A stretch of DNA of 64,000 nucleotides from Mortierella sp. BCC40632 (GCA_011634665.1 WAEK01000002.1:696001-760000); one strand, 5' to 3'. Positions 24,346 through 38,208 are shown, numbered from the stretch's first letter. The notes: generated by a model from the sequence alone, not told the origin. A program made the numbers and translations.

Positions 24346-24794
24346 TCAAAGGGTGCTTGATGACCACGACCAACTGGAGTTACGCCTCAAGCTCTCATAT
24401 TTCCGATACTTGACTGTGTGCTCCTTTTCGGTCCTGGACATCAGTGGGGTCTTGCCATACAGCCGTGAGCTATGAACACCAGAGTCATGGGTCAATGGAC
24501 CACGGGTTATCAGGCTGGCATAACTGTTATAGAACGATCGAGGACTCGCACTAGAACTTGGGGTATAAGAGCTTGAGGATGTCCGCAATTGGCTAAGGAT
24601 CGTTGAACGACCACGGATAAAAGAGCAATTGGAAAGGGAAAAGGTTCGCCACCAAAGCTAATGAGCCCTTGTTGACTGAAGGTTAGGAACACAATCGTGG
24701 AACAGGGGTCATCTCGAGTTGAGATATCTCCCATGTCCGCCAATACATGTTGACAACGTGATTCCTCATCCCACACATAACAAGAAATGGCCAT
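24346..24794 (-). CDS. Candidate Ser-rich basic protein fragment
   Basis: Not recognised. The minus-strand frame ending at 24346 encodes a Ser/Tyr/Arg-rich segment ('SYTPSSSASPRSFYNSYASL', 'VKYRKYESLRRNSSWSWSSS'). Upstream, a second frame begins MAISCYVWDEESR at 24794 and could join it through an intron of about 84 nt with a CTTAG acceptor, but the donor GTCAAC is poor. Listed only because the composition differs from surrounding random frames. Confidence 0.2.
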
Positions 24795-24799
24795 GTGGC

Positions 24800-27700
24800 G
24801 GGCGGCTGTTAATATTTAACTTATATTTGCCCTCTTCAGCCTAAACAGTATCTTTTGACCATGCAGAAGAAGTTTAAGTACAGGGTGAATGAGAGAAAAA
24901 TGAAAGTAGGTGATAGATGGGTATGTCGCGCGTCACTCAGTCCCCAGGGTTTTTCTTCTCCTCCTTTCTCTCGTTGTCGTACTTGTCCCGTTCATTTCAA
25001 CATAAAGACGACAGTGAATTTTTTTGTTGGCTGGCTCGATCATAGAGCGCAATCAGGTAGACTCTTTCATGTCGTCACTCTCGCCTTATGGGTAGACTTC
25101 TATCAATGACAATGGAACATCTTGGAATCTATAGCAGAGATACACCCACTAAGGTATCTCAGCTGCAATGCTTGACGTGCGCCTGCCGCACAAAAAAACA
25201 AAAGGAGAGCTCTCATGCGTTTTCCCAATAACCTTTCAAAATCCAGAGTTAAGGGAACAGTCTAGGTCTGCGGCACGAAAACTGAAACTATTCTGCACAG
25301 AACAGGTCAGTTCCCTGTCTCCCCTTTGACAACCCAAAAGCAAAGCGCGCAAAGCCCTCTCCGGGACGTAATCTTACCATTGTGCCTCCGTCCTTGTACT
25401 TGCTTGATTTGGATATCGTGAATGCATCCACATGTACTCATCTTCCACTCTTTCCTTGTGACAGACACTAATGCCTCTGTTATATATGGATGCTATGTCA
25501 ACATCAAAAGTACTAATGCAAGAGGCTCCAATGCCAACGACAATGCATGGGAGGAAAAAAACAAAAAAAACAAAAGAAAAAAAAAGAAAAAAAAAAAGAG
25601 TCAGAATAACATCGCTTACCAAAGTGGGATGTGCATAGAAATTCAAAAAAGAATTGCGCTGCCCTCAACCAGTACCACTTCATCCACTTCTCGGTAATAC
25701 ACTGATTATCTTATCCTCGCGTACCATTTCGTTGGTTCCGTGAACGCTTTCAGTATTGACTCAGCTTGTGCGATTTTTCCTTTCGATCGCTCATTCGCAT
25801 TCTCTTTTCTCCAGCCATGACTCCTCCCGACAAACACTCAAACTCTAGTGTGTTCAAGAGACCATATTAAACAATTCTTTGATCAACTAGCTCGCGCATC
25901 TGCACCTATGACAACCCTTTGCGCCTCTTTCTCTGGACCAGATCTTACACTCTCCAGTCGAGGCTCGTTCGTACCGAAAATTGCCGCAAAGAAGGAGTGA
26001 AAGAGGATGGGGGCCTGTCATGGAAGTTTTCTGGCAAACTCGCCATCGCTATCTTGCAGTGTGGAACCCAGTATGAAGAAGCGTGCATTGTGAATGGGCT
26101 TGTGCATTAGCACCGAAACAAGATCAAGCAACGAAGCTTGAACTCCACAAAACACCCCATCCCTAGATAAGGTTTCTCGGGTCTTCTTGGTCCCGATCTT
26201 CTCAAGGCGATTCGTTCTCTGAAAAAGTTCGCCTGACCCGTGTGCCAATTCAGTGAGCTCTACCCTCTCACTTACCGCTGCTACTGGTATGAATGGCAGC
26301 GCATTTACTCTGCATGATCCTTTTTATTGCACTCGTCTTATCCCCGACTTGTCCTCACCATTAGTCGGCAAAAAAGCTGTCGGAGACCAGGGAAAGCTCA
26401 TAAAGTCTAAGACACCGATCAACTCGAAATCACACAGCTACCATTCAAAGAGAAGGCCACCACTCAGACGCTAGCAAGGAAGCTGCTATCAACAACTATT
26501 ACTCACTCGTAAGCAAAACTTTGTTCTTCCAGGGAACAACAACCAAACTGGATTTCGAGAGCGCGGTGGGCGCGATGGAGAGGAATTTCACCCGCCATCT
26601 ACTCATAGCGCAAAATGCTAGCCTGGACATGTAAACATTCTTCACTCTAGAGGATTCAAGTCATAGTGCCTTGGCAGCCTGAAGAGAGCTATTTGCTGCA
26701 AGAAAGAGCTATCCTTTGAGTCTGATAGTTACCGTACTTTTAAACTAAAAAAAATATATACATTAAAGTCTGAGAATTTTAGGGTTATTCAATGCAGCAT
26801 AGAGACAGAGTCTCTGACTGGCAACGAGGCTTTTCTAAGCTGAGGATGGTTGACAGCACGATATCTTGGTTTGCTCCTAGCAACACCCGAAAACAACGAC
26901 TCTGGGTAAGAAATCTAGGATTAGCCGGGACCTCTGCCTATTTGAAAGGGTTTCACTCCACCTTGTCCACTTCTTCCCTTCCTCTTCCTTCTCTTCCTCC
27001 TTCCCTTCTTCCAGCAACACCTCCCCCTCCAGATCCTCTGCATGATTTGCATTTCTTCCCTGTCTCCTCGATGCGTTTTCCACTGGATATGCGACGGTAG
27101 AGAAAAGCCTAGAGGCCTGCACTTTTGGCTCATGTCTTTGTCGCGCTCATGCATTTTGTATTCTTTCGCACATTCTCTGTATTAAGTTATCTATCTTGGT
27201 TGTAGGGTTCTTTCTAATAGAGTTAGCATTGACTTGCAATTGCAGAAAGGTTCAAGCTGAGATGGCGAAACAGTCATTCGTCAGTTATACCACTGTGCTC
27301 ATGCCACGGGATAGAATCCTCGATGCACGCCAAGCTTCACATTGAATAAGGCACCTTCAAGGGGCAGAAAAGAGGCCTCCAATATTTTTAAGCTATTGGT
27401 CAAATAAGGAACGGCAACGGGAAGACACAAAAAGATCCCACCTCTCCTTATCCCTTCTTCAGTGGTACAAAACATGGCCGTGTACTGCTACCAATCGAGA
27501 TGCTACCCAAGGCTATCTTGGTCACGAAGTATATTTCCAAAGCAAGCTCTGAGGCTTCTTTTCTCTTCTGGCCATCAGAGGGTGGCCTGTGGGTTTGCAT
27601 AAATCCAATGATCTTCCAATATGCATTTTCTCTCGGTTCTGTTTATGTCTTCTCTCAGCTCTGCTTTGTCTTCTCTCAGTTCTGTTTTTCTCTCCCCTCT

Positions 27701-29279
27701 TCCTTTTCTTTTCTTAAGCAGCTTCCTCTCTACCCTCGCTCATTACGCTTTTAACTCACTTAATCGCCGGCTTAACATTTCCTTGAGGACACCTCAACAA
27801 AAGCTCGCCCAATCAGCTGAAATTGATTCAATTGCGGCGTAGCCGAACTCCGAGGCTTCTTTTCAGTAGATCCGGAAGAAGGCAGTTAACCAGACATTTA
27901 CAGCCCAGCCCTAGCCCAGTCCGGTCTGGTCCACTCAAAAAGACGTGTGTTCGTTTGTGTACACTCAACTGTACACACTGCAGCATGCACAACCAAAAGC
28001 GAACAAGGCAAAAAAAAAAAAAAAAAAAAAAAAAACTGTTGCGAAAAGGCCCTGTCGAGGCCCGAGCTGCTGTGTAACACATTTTTTCCACTGTGGTTGC
28101 TCGTCTATTTGAGTCGTCCGCCCGCCCCATCTCGCTCAAAATGCCCGCGCTGAGAGGGTATTGCGCCTCTGTCAGCCTCCCCAGCTCAGCTAACCTAGCC
28201 CTGAAGACTTTGCCACTTGAAAGTGTCAAAGAGAGATGGTGGTGGCAATAGAGCAGGCAATAGAGCAGGATAATAGAGCGGCGAGAATAAAGCGTACTGT
28301 TTCTCTACGGACCTGAGCATGTCACGCCTTGAAAGTCATGAAACAAGCGGATAAGAAAGCGGTGTTAAGCGTTGACGACAAGGAAAGGAGTGTTTTTGAA
28401 CGGCAACGCCTCAAAACCCATTGTCAGCTGGATAGCATTTTTTGCCTGCGCATTCAGACCATCCCATCCTATCCTATTATGGCGTGCCCTAGGATAATCC
28501 AAGAGTCTGCCTACTTTTGTCTCCGATATGCCTTTCAGACAGCTCATCCAGACTTTTCCCAGCTGCTCATTAGACACACGAACCTAGCCTCGTTATCTTG
28601 TTGGCCCTCCTGAGACGTCCGCGCCTTTTTTTCTAAAGGCGTGATCAAAGACACATGTGCCGCTAATCACTCTGTCAAGCACAGCGTTGGACGTGGTGTG
28701 GGCATGGCCGTCATCATCAGGGACGACTAACGTCTACGTATGTTCCAGTAGAAACCACATACTGCAACACTCGCAGCTTTTGTATTCTCGATCGAATTCA
28801 CAAAATACCAATAGAAGCAAAAAAGACAGACAGACAGACAGACAGACAGAAACTCCAGGCTTTCGTAATCACTACGCTCTTGGAACTACCAGCCAGGACA
28901 AGCAGCAGATTACCACCCGTCTATCGACCTGCTTAGCCTTTCCACTTGTATCCTTCTCATGAAATGCAACAGAGATCGAATGAATGAAGTGTATGAGACA
29001 CCATTTCCTTTTAGTAGGCGTAGTGACAAGTCTGCGATTGTGGCTCCCGTGGAATGATGCAACCACCCACACTGCACGGAATAAATAATTCTCTCGTGTT
29101 CCAGACCTATTGCAAGGGAGAATGCATGAGGTCCTAAACAACGGAAAGTGTGAAAAGGACAACACGCTCCTCCAATAACAAGATTGTTCCGATTCACGGC
29201 TCAGATTTTTCTTAATGAGAGCAAAGCGCCAAAAACTGACACTGCCGCATTCTTATTCCCATCCGCTCATCTCCACTCT

Positions 29280-29321
<42 letters not shown>

Positions 29322-30921
29322 ACCCTCTTTGCAGGAAGAAGTGCTGTGTAAAAATGATTCAGCAAGATCTGCAGAGAGAACATGCTGTCTGAAGCCGAAA
29401 GGGGAAAGAAAGAAATAATCCCACCAACCCAAAATGCATTGATGGACATGATTTGGCATGATCACAAGCGAGAGAACTCGGGAATAGCCTATCCTTCCAG
29501 CAAAGTGCATGTCAATACGCTGGGCCGCTATGCTCTCCATCTCAGCGTTTACTTGCACACTAAAAACATCTGCGGTACCTCCTCTTGCCTTAAGGCCCTT
29601 CTCTTTGAATCAAGTACCTCGCGAGAGGTACCACTGGTTCTGTGTACCATTCTGGACTATACTTTCTGTCCTTGCCTGCCTGCGTTACAACAGAAGCCAG
29701 CACAAAGTTCACTCAGAAAACCAAGATGAAAGAAGGCATACATGCAATGATGAGAAGGGCGAGGTGCGGCTCTCCTTCTTCCAAGCTAGATCCAATAAAC
29801 TGCTGAGGAACAAGCGGAGACACTGTATGGTTTGGATCCCCCCAGGCCCCCTCTCTGTTCTCATCCACCTCCCTCATCCGTCTGGTTTGTCACCCTGCCT
29901 CGGGACTCGGGCTCGAGAACATCTTCTCGCATCTTCCAAGAACTCCAGTCCTCTCTTTTGCAATCAAAGGACACAGGCACACAGACAACACAGACAACAA
30001 GGAGGAACCTCCTGCATTCGTATGATTCAATGCCTCAGACTGGTCCACCAAGCGCTATTCCCTTTTTTTTTTTTTTTCTTCCTGCATGCTGTTGATCATT
30101 GGTGGTCTATGCATTGATGTTTGGAGATGTAGGGGCCACAAGTAAAAGTCAGCTTCAAAAGACCAACCACAACACAACAGACCATAAATTCAACTGTCGC
30201 CAGGGCACAACATTTGATGGCCTGAACTGATGCACTCTCCCTCCCCCCTCCCCTTCCCTTAATCCTCTTTTTGTGATCCTCTTCTTTGTGCTTCCTAGCT
30301 TATTCCCGTGTTGGTTGAATAGAGTGGGGGCAAAATGACAAAGCGGAAGCGACATTGAGGCATCCTTTCTTTTTATTCTTTGTTCCTGCCATCAACTTAC
30401 TTTTCGCGATCGTTTCTTTGTTTACACTCTTTTCCCAACCTCTGCCTCGCAACTCTAACCCTCTTAAAGTGATGGAATAAGCATGCTACTTGCGGGATCT
30501 GTTAACTGCAGAGGTGTCGAGTCGGTAACACCATTCACAGCCCTGGAGAGCTAAATAGGCATGAGTGTGACCAAAACTTGAAGTTACGACTGAGTGACAT
30601 TTTTATTAAGCCCTAGTGCTTGTCAACTCAATGGGTAACAACACCAGATGCAGGGGAGGTGGGGGAGAGGTGGAGAACTAAAGATCGCTCTCCTCAACCG
30701 ATGCATGATCATCTTTGCCTCTTTCCTCACCCTGTTTGCACTCCTAACACCATTCCTTAGCATCTAAATCGGATCTCTATTGTGATCGCACACTCAGTTC
30801 GTCAATATCACGGTAAGGATCGAGATCACATGGACCAAACTTTGTATTCTGGTGGAGATTACGGTAGCGAATCTATCACAAGATAATCTTTGTCTATTCA
30901 CACCGCCTTTGGATGCCTCTC
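24800..30921. other. Six-kilobase stretch with no recognised gene
   Basis: Contains A-rich tracts (25555-25597, 28011-28033), (GACA)n at about 28828-28850, (CT)n at 29281-29317 and poly-T at 30063-30077. No tRNA, conserved domain or convincing exon chain was seen. Some short frames (26018-26248 minus, 26253-26474 plus) look weakly protein-like but have no support. Confidence 0.45.
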
Positions 30922-33289
30922 TTAGAGACCCTCCAATAAGTATGTCTCGGTATTCAAGGCCCTTTGGAGCCTTCTCAGCTTCTTCCGCTTCTTAGTGATG
31001 GCACTTGCAGCAATGACAAATATGGCCATACCGTACGATCCCATTCGATACTGCGAGCAAAAGTCATCGACCAACGCCTTTAGACTACAATCCTATATGA
31101 ATTAACAAAGAGTCATATTCATATGTTTGTCAGTCAGCTGTGAATGTTGGCTAGTGGCAGAGGTTTCTCAAATACATATGGGCCATCATTATTTATCCGG
31201 GATCCGGGATAAAAGCAAGAGTCACCTCGTTATACTTGATCGCCTGCTGACCAAACTCGATGGTCTCGACTACGATATCAAATGAAAGAGGTTCTTTGGC
31301 CTTCTTTCTGTTCTCGCCTTTGTTAATGTGTCCAGTGTTCTTACTGTGCTCTAAGTCCTGGTGTGTCGGGGTGGCCTCGTTTCTCTTCGCCGAATTAGCG
31401 TCAATGAAATCTTGGATCCGCTTTGAATCTTCATTTTGCTTGGCCATGAGCGCACCCCACTGCTGTCCTTGCTTGGCTAGATTTTGATCCGACTCTTGCT
31501 TCCGTCGCTCTTCAAGCTGGCTTAACCAATCAAACGCACTAACAAATTCAAAAGTCGAGAGACCACTTGGCGTCGTAGATTCGCCTGTTGTCGGCGGCGA
31601 ATACACCAAGGAAGTCGGTGGTGACGATAACTCCTTTAGCTCCTGTCCGATAGATTCAGCTTCTTGCGGCGAATATGACGTTTCTTGGTCAACATCATTT
31701 GAAGGGATACACTCGGATTTCGTGAGCGGTATTAGGGACTTGGATGTAATGAGCAGGGGAGAATTATCTGAAGAAGGAGTAATCAAGTCTTCGGTGGTGC
31801 TGAGTTTCACGATGCCGCTAGGAGATTTCGGTGTACTAGTTTTGGAGCTCGATGGAGGGTCGTCCAATAAATCGAAACTGATTAGAGATGGGACCTCTGT
31901 CGAATCACTATCAGGCATAACCCTGGGCTTATCGACCGAAATGGACGAAGGAAGCGCCGCAGAAATATTCTTCTCGAGTCCAATGGGTGGAGGTGTCGGC
32001 GACATCGACTGTTTTGGTACGTCGTTGCCGCTATCATTATCAAGCAAAGACGATGTATGACTATTTGAAATATGGGGTAACATCTCTGAGCCCCGTGAGA
32101 CGTCGAAACCCGGATGCGGGGTAACTTCAGAATGAGGAACCGACATATCATCTCGAAGATAAACTTCTGGGTGTGGTGATAGGCCCTGGAGCTTTGGTGT
32201 GCGGTTTGAGGTCCATTCGTCTTCGCCCATGTCCTTGGGATCCATTTTAGACGGAGATGGCGGTCCATGACGCTCCACATCATACTCTCCTATCCATGAA
32301 TCCTGGTACTCGTCTTCAGAGAGCTCATGTTGGGTCGTCGGGCGTCGCCTTTCCGCCCATACATCTTCAGGCACCCATACATGATGACTATCCTCCCTTC
32401 CACGGATCCTCCTGTTACGACGAGTACGAACAAGATCCCCTGAGATATCATACTCCTGATGCTCATGCATGTTGTACTCCTGATCTACATTGTAATTATC
32501 GTCGGCATGCGCTTCTCCTTCAGACCCACAACCAGGTTCTGGGATGAAAGCTCGGGGATATGGTGACCCTGAAGAGGCCCTTGAACGTTCCTCATCCGAC
32601 AGAGACTCGACCAACTGAGCACGCCTGGCCTTTGACGGCGCCTTGGCCGAATCAGTTGCGACAGAGTCATCCGGCTGCTGGTTTAATAGAAACCACTGGC
32701 CTCCTCTCTTATCCCAGTATTCTCTCGTCCGTTGTTCGTCCAGGGCATGACTGTTGTATCTGGAGTCATAGTAGGACATCACGGGCCTCGGTGCCTCCCC
32801 CCAGCTCTTGTACTGATCCCTTTGCGATCGCTGGCCATCGCCCTCGTCAAAAGCCTTGAGCCTCTTCTTAGAAAGGATGATATCTTGAGTGTTCTTGTCC
32901 GTGGCCCAATAACGAGTGTTTTCGTCCAGCTTGATTGACGGCTCTTCATCTTCTCGCTGATTAACTGAAGGTTCCCATGCCAAATCCTGGCTTGTGTTCC
33001 AAATGTCATCCGAATGATTGTTCACTCGCTCAATGAGTTCTCCACGAAATGAACGCTGTTCTTCAGGCCAAACATCGTATCTTTCGTCATTATTGATGAA
33101 GCCGTCATCATGGCTGTGGTTATTATTAGAGAAACCGCTTCTGTATCGTTGTTGGTGAAAAGCGGCGGTGGTAGTCGAAGATTGAACCTCGCTGTTGTTA
33201 ATGGCCTCAGAGTTGAATCGAAAAGTCCAGTTCTGGCTCTGATGTGTAGATCTGTAAGAATACATCGGCTGGTTTTGAGGATCCTCCAT
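30922..33289 (-). CDS. Large disordered protein with C-terminal membrane segment, unrecognised
   Basis: Two exons, 31226-33289 and 30922-31092, spliced with donor GTGACT and acceptor ATAG; 744 residues. Residues 1-590 are low-complexity and hydrophilic: Asn/Gln/Ser-rich at the start, then Asp/Glu/Arg-rich with Trp-containing acidic patches, then Ser/Pro/Thr-rich. Around 585-690 lies a helical, charged segment ('FVSAFDWLSQLEERRKQESD'). Exon 2 adds 'LKALVDDFCSQYRMGSYGMA', a hydrophobic stretch IFVIAASAI and a very basic KKRKKLRRLQR motif: a short membrane segment with a basic flank. The splice matters: without it the frame ends 12 codons later and loses this anchor. It is possibly an organelle-membrane scaffold. 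No homologous family comes to mind. Confidence 0.8.
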
Positions 33290-34888
33290 GGCTAAACAAA
33301 CCCCAGAGAAAATGAGATGATCAACAAGACATCAGCCTGGTGATTGTAATAAAGACAAACTGGAATTGGACGAGGATCGCTTGAGCCCCCTCTTTCTCTT
33401 AAATCCTTTGTTTTACCACATCCATAATCAGAACAGACCATTGTCAGAGCTCTGCCTGGCAGAGCCTGTGGTGGTGGGCCAGGGCATTGTGTGGGTATCA
33501 GGCAACGGCCTATGTGCTGAACTGAAGGACGGATAACTCGAAGGACGTGATGCCTCTGTAGATAGGTTACGAACAGAGCAAGAGCAGTCCAATGGATTGG
33601 CGGGTCCGGTCGCCACCAAAAATTTGGCCCCAGCAAGGTAGCAAAAACACACTGTTGCAACTTCAGCAGCGAACTCTGCTCCCCTCTTCATTGGGCCGTT
33701 GCCACAGTGACATCAAGGAGAGGAAGCTTGCGTACTATTGAGAGGGTATCATCATTATCATGTGGGCTCCAGGCGCCCCACTTGCTCGCTCGTCAGATAC
33801 TGGAGAAACAAGTAGATGCTATCTACTGAGAGGAATACGCTATTGTGTTCCAGTGTATCCAGGTGAGGAACCGTCTGGTAAAGAGACCGCCAAGCCATGT
33901 AAACCACGAGTGCTAAGTGTAGACACAGAACTCCCAGGCAGGCGACAGGCGTGCAATGCGACGCACAGGGGACCCTTTTTTGTACAAGGTAGTGGCCAGT
34001 CATCCAAGAGCGCTGATTGGTCCGCAAGGCGAACAAGGCCGCGGGCGGGCAGCATGTCTGCCAGGCTCCTCTGGGGTGTGATGAGCAAGAAAGAGAGAGT
34101 GAGAGAGTGAGAGAGTGAGAGATAGAGAGAGAGAGTAGTGTCAGTCCATGCGAAGTCGCGCGGTCGTGCCTTGTGTGTTGGCGTTGGGTGTCGTGTGTGC
34201 TCTGTGCAGCGTGCGTGCTGTGTGAGTGCGGGATGCGCCCGCCACTGCCCTCTGCGCCTCTGTGCCGCGTGCCAGGCAACTAGAGGTCTCTTTGTCTTCT
34301 TTCAGCCTCGTCTGCTCTCTTTCTCCTCTTCTTTCCCTTTGCCACGAACACGCCGATCCTCTGATCTCCTTCTCTCCGCCCATTCTTCATCTGAATCCAA
34401 TCCCGCTCGTTGACCCCGACTCCAAGTACATGTAAGATCACTACAGTCATCCATCGCAATTGAGGATCATGCTCCTCTGTTCGCGTGCTTGCATCTTCGT
34501 ATCCTCCCTTCACTGATGCGGGACCATGCGGGGTTCAATCGACCCGTGGGACGAGCAAGATGCTACCACCATTGCAGAATATCCATGCAGCCAAAAGATG
34601 CATCGCCTCAGTATCGAGCACGAGCATTTGCTCTGGCAGAGCCTCTGGATTTTCTACAATCCTCTCCTTCAATCTACCACATTCCTGCCCTGCGCGACCC
34701 AGTTGACATTTTTTTGCTCCTCTGTATAATCCTTGACGTGTCTGCGCTGTGTCCGCTCATCTCATGGGGCTTCCAGGAGAACATGGACCACATGACCCAT
34801 ATATAAATTTTCTCTGTCGTGTTTTGCTCACGCACCGCAGGGCACAGGCAGTGGTCAAGTAGAGGAACAAAAAAGAAAAAAAAAAGGG

Positions 34889-34934
<46 letters not shown>

Positions 34935-35308
34935 GGCAGGCAGACAGGCAAGCAGACAAACAGGGAGGCGATGAAGCCATGAGAATAATTCGTATCAGGC
35001 TACGACGAACAAAGATTTGACAGCATGAGGATTTTTGCAGTGGCCATGGACAATGGCGACGCAGTTTCACAGATTGGTTGGCAGATTCTCTTGGTTCTGT
35101 CCCTAATCCGAGTTCGCCATCCAGGATGACTCACTAGACATTCCTTTTCTCTATTGAATCACTCTAGTCCTCGCAAGCAAAGGAACCTAGCAGGCCGAAA
35201 GAAGACTGCTGACCAACCTGTCCCGTGAGCGTGCCCCCCTCTATCAAGCACCAGCAACCACCCGACCCATCCCTCTTTTCGCCGTCCACCGACTACAGAA
35301 ACGCGACC
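33290..35308. other. Divergent intergenic region with repeats
   Basis: Lies between the start codons of the 744-residue gene (-) and the PP2C gene (+). Contains GAGA-type repeats at 34090-34136 and a poly-A run of 42 nt at 34889-34930 followed by GGCA repeats. Open frames on both strands give no family signal. It presumably holds both promoters. Confidence 0.5.
34889..34930 (+). repeat. Poly-A run of 42 nt followed by GGCA repeats
   Basis: An uninterrupted A tract preceded by shorter A blocks and followed by GGCAGGCAGGCAGACAGGCA, a purine-rich compound microsatellite about 400 nt upstream of the PP2C start. Confidence 0.9.
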
Positions 35309-37581
35309 ATGGGCCAAACTCTCTCGGCGCCAATCACGGACAAGCACTCGTCCTCAGGCCATGACAAGCGGTTCGCATATGGAGCCTCTGCTATGCAAGG
35401 ATGGAGAATCAGTATTGACCTCGTGTCTCTGTGGTGCTGCTCTGTTTTGCTTTGTTATTGTTATTGTCACTCTTTGCTGCGCGGGATTTCTGGGGCTGCA
35501 CCTTGGGTCCACTGCCCTGGTGTTGTCGTGCCTGTTATTTGTGCAGGAATCAGATGAAGTTTCACAATGTCTTTGGTTGGCCTTGCCGACACGGAGCGAA
35601 CATGCTCCCAAACCTTGAAGGCTACTTGGTTGTGCGCCCATGATGGCTGTCCGACCAGGCGCCCTATTGTCACCCTTAACTCGGCAATCATGCCATTTGC
35701 TTCGCTTTACCACCAATTAGGTATGGAAGATGCCCACACTACTTTGCTAGATATCGAGGACTCGAATGGAACCGCATTCTTTGCTGTCTATGACGGCCAT
35801 GGAGGTGGGCTTTACTCAATTGCCGTATGCTCAACGATACCATTTAACCCCAGGACATCTTTAATATTTCTGCTAGTCTCACACTCTCTCCCCTTGTTTC
35901 TCCTATTGTTTATTCTTAGGTCCCAATGTCGCAAAGTACAGCGGCGAAGGATTGCACAAGAAGATTATAAACGACAGCGCATTTGCTAAGGGCGACTATA
36001 CCGCAGCAATCAAGAACGGATTTTTGGAGATGGATAGAGCTCTTCGCTATGGTATGAATTGAGCAAGAGGACACAGCTCGATTTGGCTGGAGATTCCAGA
36101 TTTTTTAAGACTATGCTGTATTTTGCTTAACGATTTATTTTGCTGCCATTTTATGCTGTCTCCTTTAGATCCCGAATATGGCAATGACTCCTCTGGATGC
36201 ACAGCTATTACCGCCACTATTACCAACAAGAACGTACTCTATGTGGTAAACATCTTAATTCTATTTGAGGCACCTCTGCGGTCGCTCAGCCATCTCTTCT
36301 GAAAAGAGGATGGAGAACCTATGCCGCTGACCTTCTTTAGCCATTTCAGCGGCTGAGCTTTGTTAGTATGACCCGATTAACTAAATATCAACGGCAAAAT
36401 AATAACCGATTACTATTAATAGGGCAATGCAGGCGATTCACGCGCAGTCATTGGAACCGATGGAGCGGCCATCGCGCTTTCAAACGATCACAAGCCCGTC
36501 AACAAGGGTATGATAGCAATAGCATCGTCATTGTCTTCGGGAGAGCGAGATGCTATGGGCATGAGATATAATGATGAGATTATACCAATAGCTGTCGCAA
36601 TTTTCTTGGTAACCATATTGACATCGTTTACCTCTTCTCTAAAATATTCTATCGAACAGCGGAAGCAAGACGTATTGTTGCAGCTGGAGGCTTTGTGGAG
36701 TATGGTCGAGTCAATGGCAGTCTTGCGCTTTCTCGTGCCCTTGGAGACTTTGAGTTTAAGCAAAATGCCACCCTTGGGCCTGATGACCAAATCGTAACTG
36801 GTAGGAGACCTCATCACATCTCGAGATCTATCTGTTCCGATTGATAAACTACCCTTGCTGACTTCAACCATCTCAACTCTAGCTAACCCCGTTATTGTGG
36901 AGCACAAACTGACCGACGATGACGAGTTCATTGTTCTGGCTTGCGATGGTAATGCAACACTCGTTTTATATTCCAATCAGGATTGTTGCTTTATAGTTGT
37001 GGCGGCGCGACTGACATTTAATAACTCGAAATTATCTAGGCATCTGGGACTGTATGAGCTCACAAGAAGTAGTCACCTTTGTACGCAAAGGAGTTGCGGA
37101 AGGCCACTCTCTGGAAAAGCTCTGTGAGATGACCATGGATCGTTGCTTGGCAACAGATACCGGATTAACAGGTGTCGGTTGTGACAACATGACTATGGTG
37201 ATCGTCGCATTCTTGAACGGAAAGACGGTTGAAGAATGGCAAGAGCATATTGCCAGACGTGTCGCTATTCGTCTCGGACCCCCAGATTCGACCATTCGGG
37301 CGAACGGAGATGAGGACCCTGAGGTATTCAGTGAGAGGCTTGCGAATATGGCGGAGATCGACTCTAAGGAGGGTAAAGCTGACGAGGGTGAAGAAAAGCC
37401 TGATGCAGCTAGCCCAGAGACCCCTCAGCCCGATACTGAGGCTGAGAAGCCTGCGCAGCAAGAGAAGTCAGAAAGCGAGAAGTCAGAGGTCGAGAAACCG
37501 GCGCATGACGAGAAGGAGAAATCGGCATTGGCCACTAACACGGCGGCAAACCATGATAAACAGGAGAACAGTAGTGTCTAA
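35309..37581 (+). CDS. PP2C-type Ser/Thr protein phosphatase (Ptc2/Ptc3-like)
   Basis: Eight exons: 35309-35411, 35721-35804, 35920-36051, 36169-36245, 36423-36507, 36660-36800, 36883-36948, 37040-37581; 409 residues with consistent phases. The N-terminus [17 protein letters not shown] carries the Gly2 typical of N-myristoylated PP2C. Metal-binding and catalytic motifs are intact: '[14 protein letters not shown]', '[10 protein letters not shown]' (split by intron 2), '[11 protein letters not shown]', '[15 protein letters not shown]', '[19 protein letters not shown]' and '[15 protein letters not shown]'. The last 90 residues are a Glu/Lys/Pro-rich disordered tail. Ptc2/3-type enzymes dephosphorylate MAP kinases, checkpoint kinases and Ire1 in yeasts; that role here is inferred from the Ptc2/3-like N-terminus and tail. 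Mg/Mn dependent, probably cytosolic and nuclear. Confidence 0.96.
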
Positions 37582-38200
37582 CCAGAGACCCCATTTGCAG
37601 CTGATGGAATGCGAGATCCACAGCACGCTTAGACGTCTCTAATCCACTCCTTTGTTCTCAGGGTCGTCTATACTCCTTGCTCCTCCCTTCTGTGCTGCAC
37701 ATGCTATCCCACATCTCTCCCGTGTACCATCCCTCCGTTTTCTCCGCTTTTCTTTTCTTTACCTTTTGCACCATTGCGCCTTTACTTCACGCCAACTCTC
37801 ACTCGTAGTTTATCATCCGCATCTGTGTTAGCTCCATCCGCTGTACTTCTTCATAGTCCCATATTCAGGTCGCTTGGACTGTGCCTCTGTACCCTCTCAT
37901 ATGGCTAGGAAGAGGCGAAGTTGGGGAGTTCTTGAAATCATAAACATTGTATTAACACGGTCTGTCTTGATTCATATTTGGGGAGGGGGGGAGAAAGCTT
38001 GGTCATTACCCGGAAAAATCATCCGATGCTGACTGATTACGGTGCTCCTTTAATCTACATTCGTAAGGACGGGGTCGGTATTCAGCCCTGGTTGGGGGTA
38101 TGCAAGAGTAGGCGCAGGCGCAAGCATCAATAGCGGAACATGAATCGGCTGTAGTCCACGCCGCGCTGAGCCTACGTTGCTCTTGGCCGTTGGGGACGAG

Positions 38201-38208
38201 TATTTAAA
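38201..38208 (+). promoter_or_regulatory. TATA-like motif upstream of the acyltransferase gene
   Basis: TATTTAAA, about 390 nt before the ATG at 38595, followed by pyrimidine-rich sequence. The long spacing implies a long 5' UTR if it is used. Confidence 0.3.

Noticed and set aside
29509..30117. 202-codon plus-strand frame
   Set aside because: No family motif, a Phe run from poly-T, and Cys/His/Arg-rich composition typical of random sequence.
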